Positions 62,801-64,000 of a DNA stretch of 64,000 nucleotides are shown here, piece after piece. Made by a program: the position numbers and the translations under genes. Under the pieces are notes generated by a model, which worked only from the letters and a program-made list of their open reading frames with translations, was not told where the DNA came from and made no database searches. Positions within the stretch are counted from its first letter, which is position 1, and the number at the start of each line of letters is the position of its first letter. Origin of the DNA: Anarhynchus alexandrinus (lineage: Eukaryota; Chordata; Aves; Charadriiformes; Charadriidae); the NCBI GenBank assembly GCA_008711295.1, contig VUYV01000003.1, forward strand, positions 11,786,032-11,850,031, in the 5' to 3' direction.

Positions 62801-64000
62801 TCTGCATTAACAAGACTTCCTTTTTTTGGCAAAATTCTAACAGATTACTAAACTACAGTCATCTGTTCCTGACAGAATCACAAAGATAATTTCCTTGTTT
62901 ATCTGACTTTCTGTGATGGAGGATATCCAAGGATTTCTTTTTTCTTGCTCAGCCGTCATTCTCAGTTAAGTATTTCCAAATCCCACACCTGAAAGCTACC
63001 CAAGCTTCAAAGAACTTTTTTCTTTTCTTCCCCCTCTTGTGGAAGAGTTCTGGTGAGAGCTGTACAAAACACACAACAGCCTTGTTCCCACACCCTCAGG
63101 GGAACAGAGGTAGTCCCTTGAGCTTTTGGGAATCAAAAGGCCTCAGCATTTGGAATTTCATCTGGAAAAAGTGTTGCCTGGACTGTCTATGCTTTTCAAA
63201 AACCTGAGTAGGGAGCAGAAGAGAAGAAAGGACATTGGTGTTTTAGGACTGAGGATGGATTTGTTAGATTTCAGTCAAGGTTTGTGACTGTGAGTTACCA
63301 CTTGCCATCCATTGTACCATGGACACCCTGAAATCAATCCTCTGGTTCAGCTCAGTTTCCAAACCAACACCCCAGTCAAAAAAAGTGACTCTCATCTACT
63401 TTATTCAACAGTCTCCGCAGAGCCGTAACCGCAAGCACAATGAACCACTCTGTCCCTCCTGAAGATACTCCAGGTGAAGGCAGGTGGAATTCTGTTTTCC
63501 TACAGCCTCTCACCCGGGGTGGGAATTGCTACCCCTGCCTCTCAGCACCGAGGCAAACGCTGCATGCAGCACCGCACCGAGCCGAATCCAAGCCCTCGTC
63601 CTCGAACATGCCCAAGTTCAGGCCAGTGTCCTGCCATCAAACTGTTCTCCAGCTGGCGAGCTTGCGCTCAGCTAGTTTCATACACAAATGAGTTAATTTC
63701 CCAGTGCTCCTCAGCCCAGCCCTTTTTACAAACACTAAGAAGAATTAACGAGGGAGAAAATAATTATTTGCAAACCCTCCAGCTTTTGAGCAGGAGATAT
63801 CTGTGTTTGTGTGGATATAGGGTATAGCTTACATTAACTTGTTTAATTGGAATAAACTACAGCAGCACTTTTTTCTTTTTTTTTTGGCAAAGATAAATTA
63901 CTGGGTTTAGCACAGCTGGTAAGAGCTAATTCTGTACAAAGAGTTCTTTTCAGTAGTGTGGGCGGCAAAACACTTTCAGCAACTGGCTTAATTAGATTAG
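56851..64000 (-). other. LYRM4: LYRM4 intron, right part, to the window end
   Basis: No exon is recognisable; in particular I did not find the central LYRM4 exon. A short AT/TA-rich patch lies at 57660-57700, and a 28-base tandem duplication with few differences at 60779-60833 ('catcaccttctac-tttatc' units). Open frames reach at most 131 codons (61196-61591, plus) and look random. Confidence 0.5.

Overview
The window is vertebrate nuclear DNA from a bird. It carries several 5'-truncated CR1 LINEs whose 3' ends show the avian ATTCTATG-type tail, one solo LTR of a type I recognise from avian endogenous retroviruses, and three spliced or single-exon genes whose translations match known vertebrate proteins. 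The order RPP40 (minus), PPP1R3G (plus), LYRM4 (minus) is that of human chromosome 6p25 (CDYL-RPP40-PPP1R3G-LYRM4-FARS2), so this is a conserved amniote block. The LTR type hints at a neoavian species, but I cannot name it. N gaps and an Illumina adapter remnant show that it is a short-read draft assembly.

Layout. 1-12.3 kb: non-coding flank on the CDYL side, with two CR1 copies, two probable MIR-like SINE remnants and a strong 25-bp inverted repeat at 5.9 kb. 12.3-25.1 kb: the complete RPP40 gene on the minus strand. I could place all eight coding exons with consistent phases and canonical splice sites, giving 367 residues; introns hold a solo LTR and a CR1. 24.7-25.4 kb: its CpG-island promoter with NRF1-like and ETS-like sites. 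25.7-41.2 kb: a CR1 and then about 15 kb without recognisable genes. 41.3-42.9 kb: a GC-rich island, a G-rich minisatellite, a 146-base assembly gap and the PPP1R3G coding exon (start lost in the gap, C-terminus blurred by a single N). 43-51 kb: 3' UTR and intergenic DNA. 51.7-52.05 kb: terminal coding exon and poly(A) signal of LYRM4 (minus). 52.05-64 kb: read as the LYRM4 last intron, with an assembly artefact and a 1.4-kb CR1.

The three genes do not form a pathway. RPP40 is a protein subunit of RNase P/MRP (tRNA and rRNA processing), PPP1R3G targets protein phosphatase 1 to glycogen, and LYRM4 (ISD11) stabilises the mitochondrial cysteine desulfurase NFS1. I found no CRISPR array, operon, tRNA or rRNA and no clearly new protein system. 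The most useful second-look items are the adapter-flanked false duplication in the LYRM4 intron, the pre-miRNA-sized hairpin at 5.9 kb, the gap and G-rich tract at the PPP1R3G start, and two splice-site peculiarities of RPP40.
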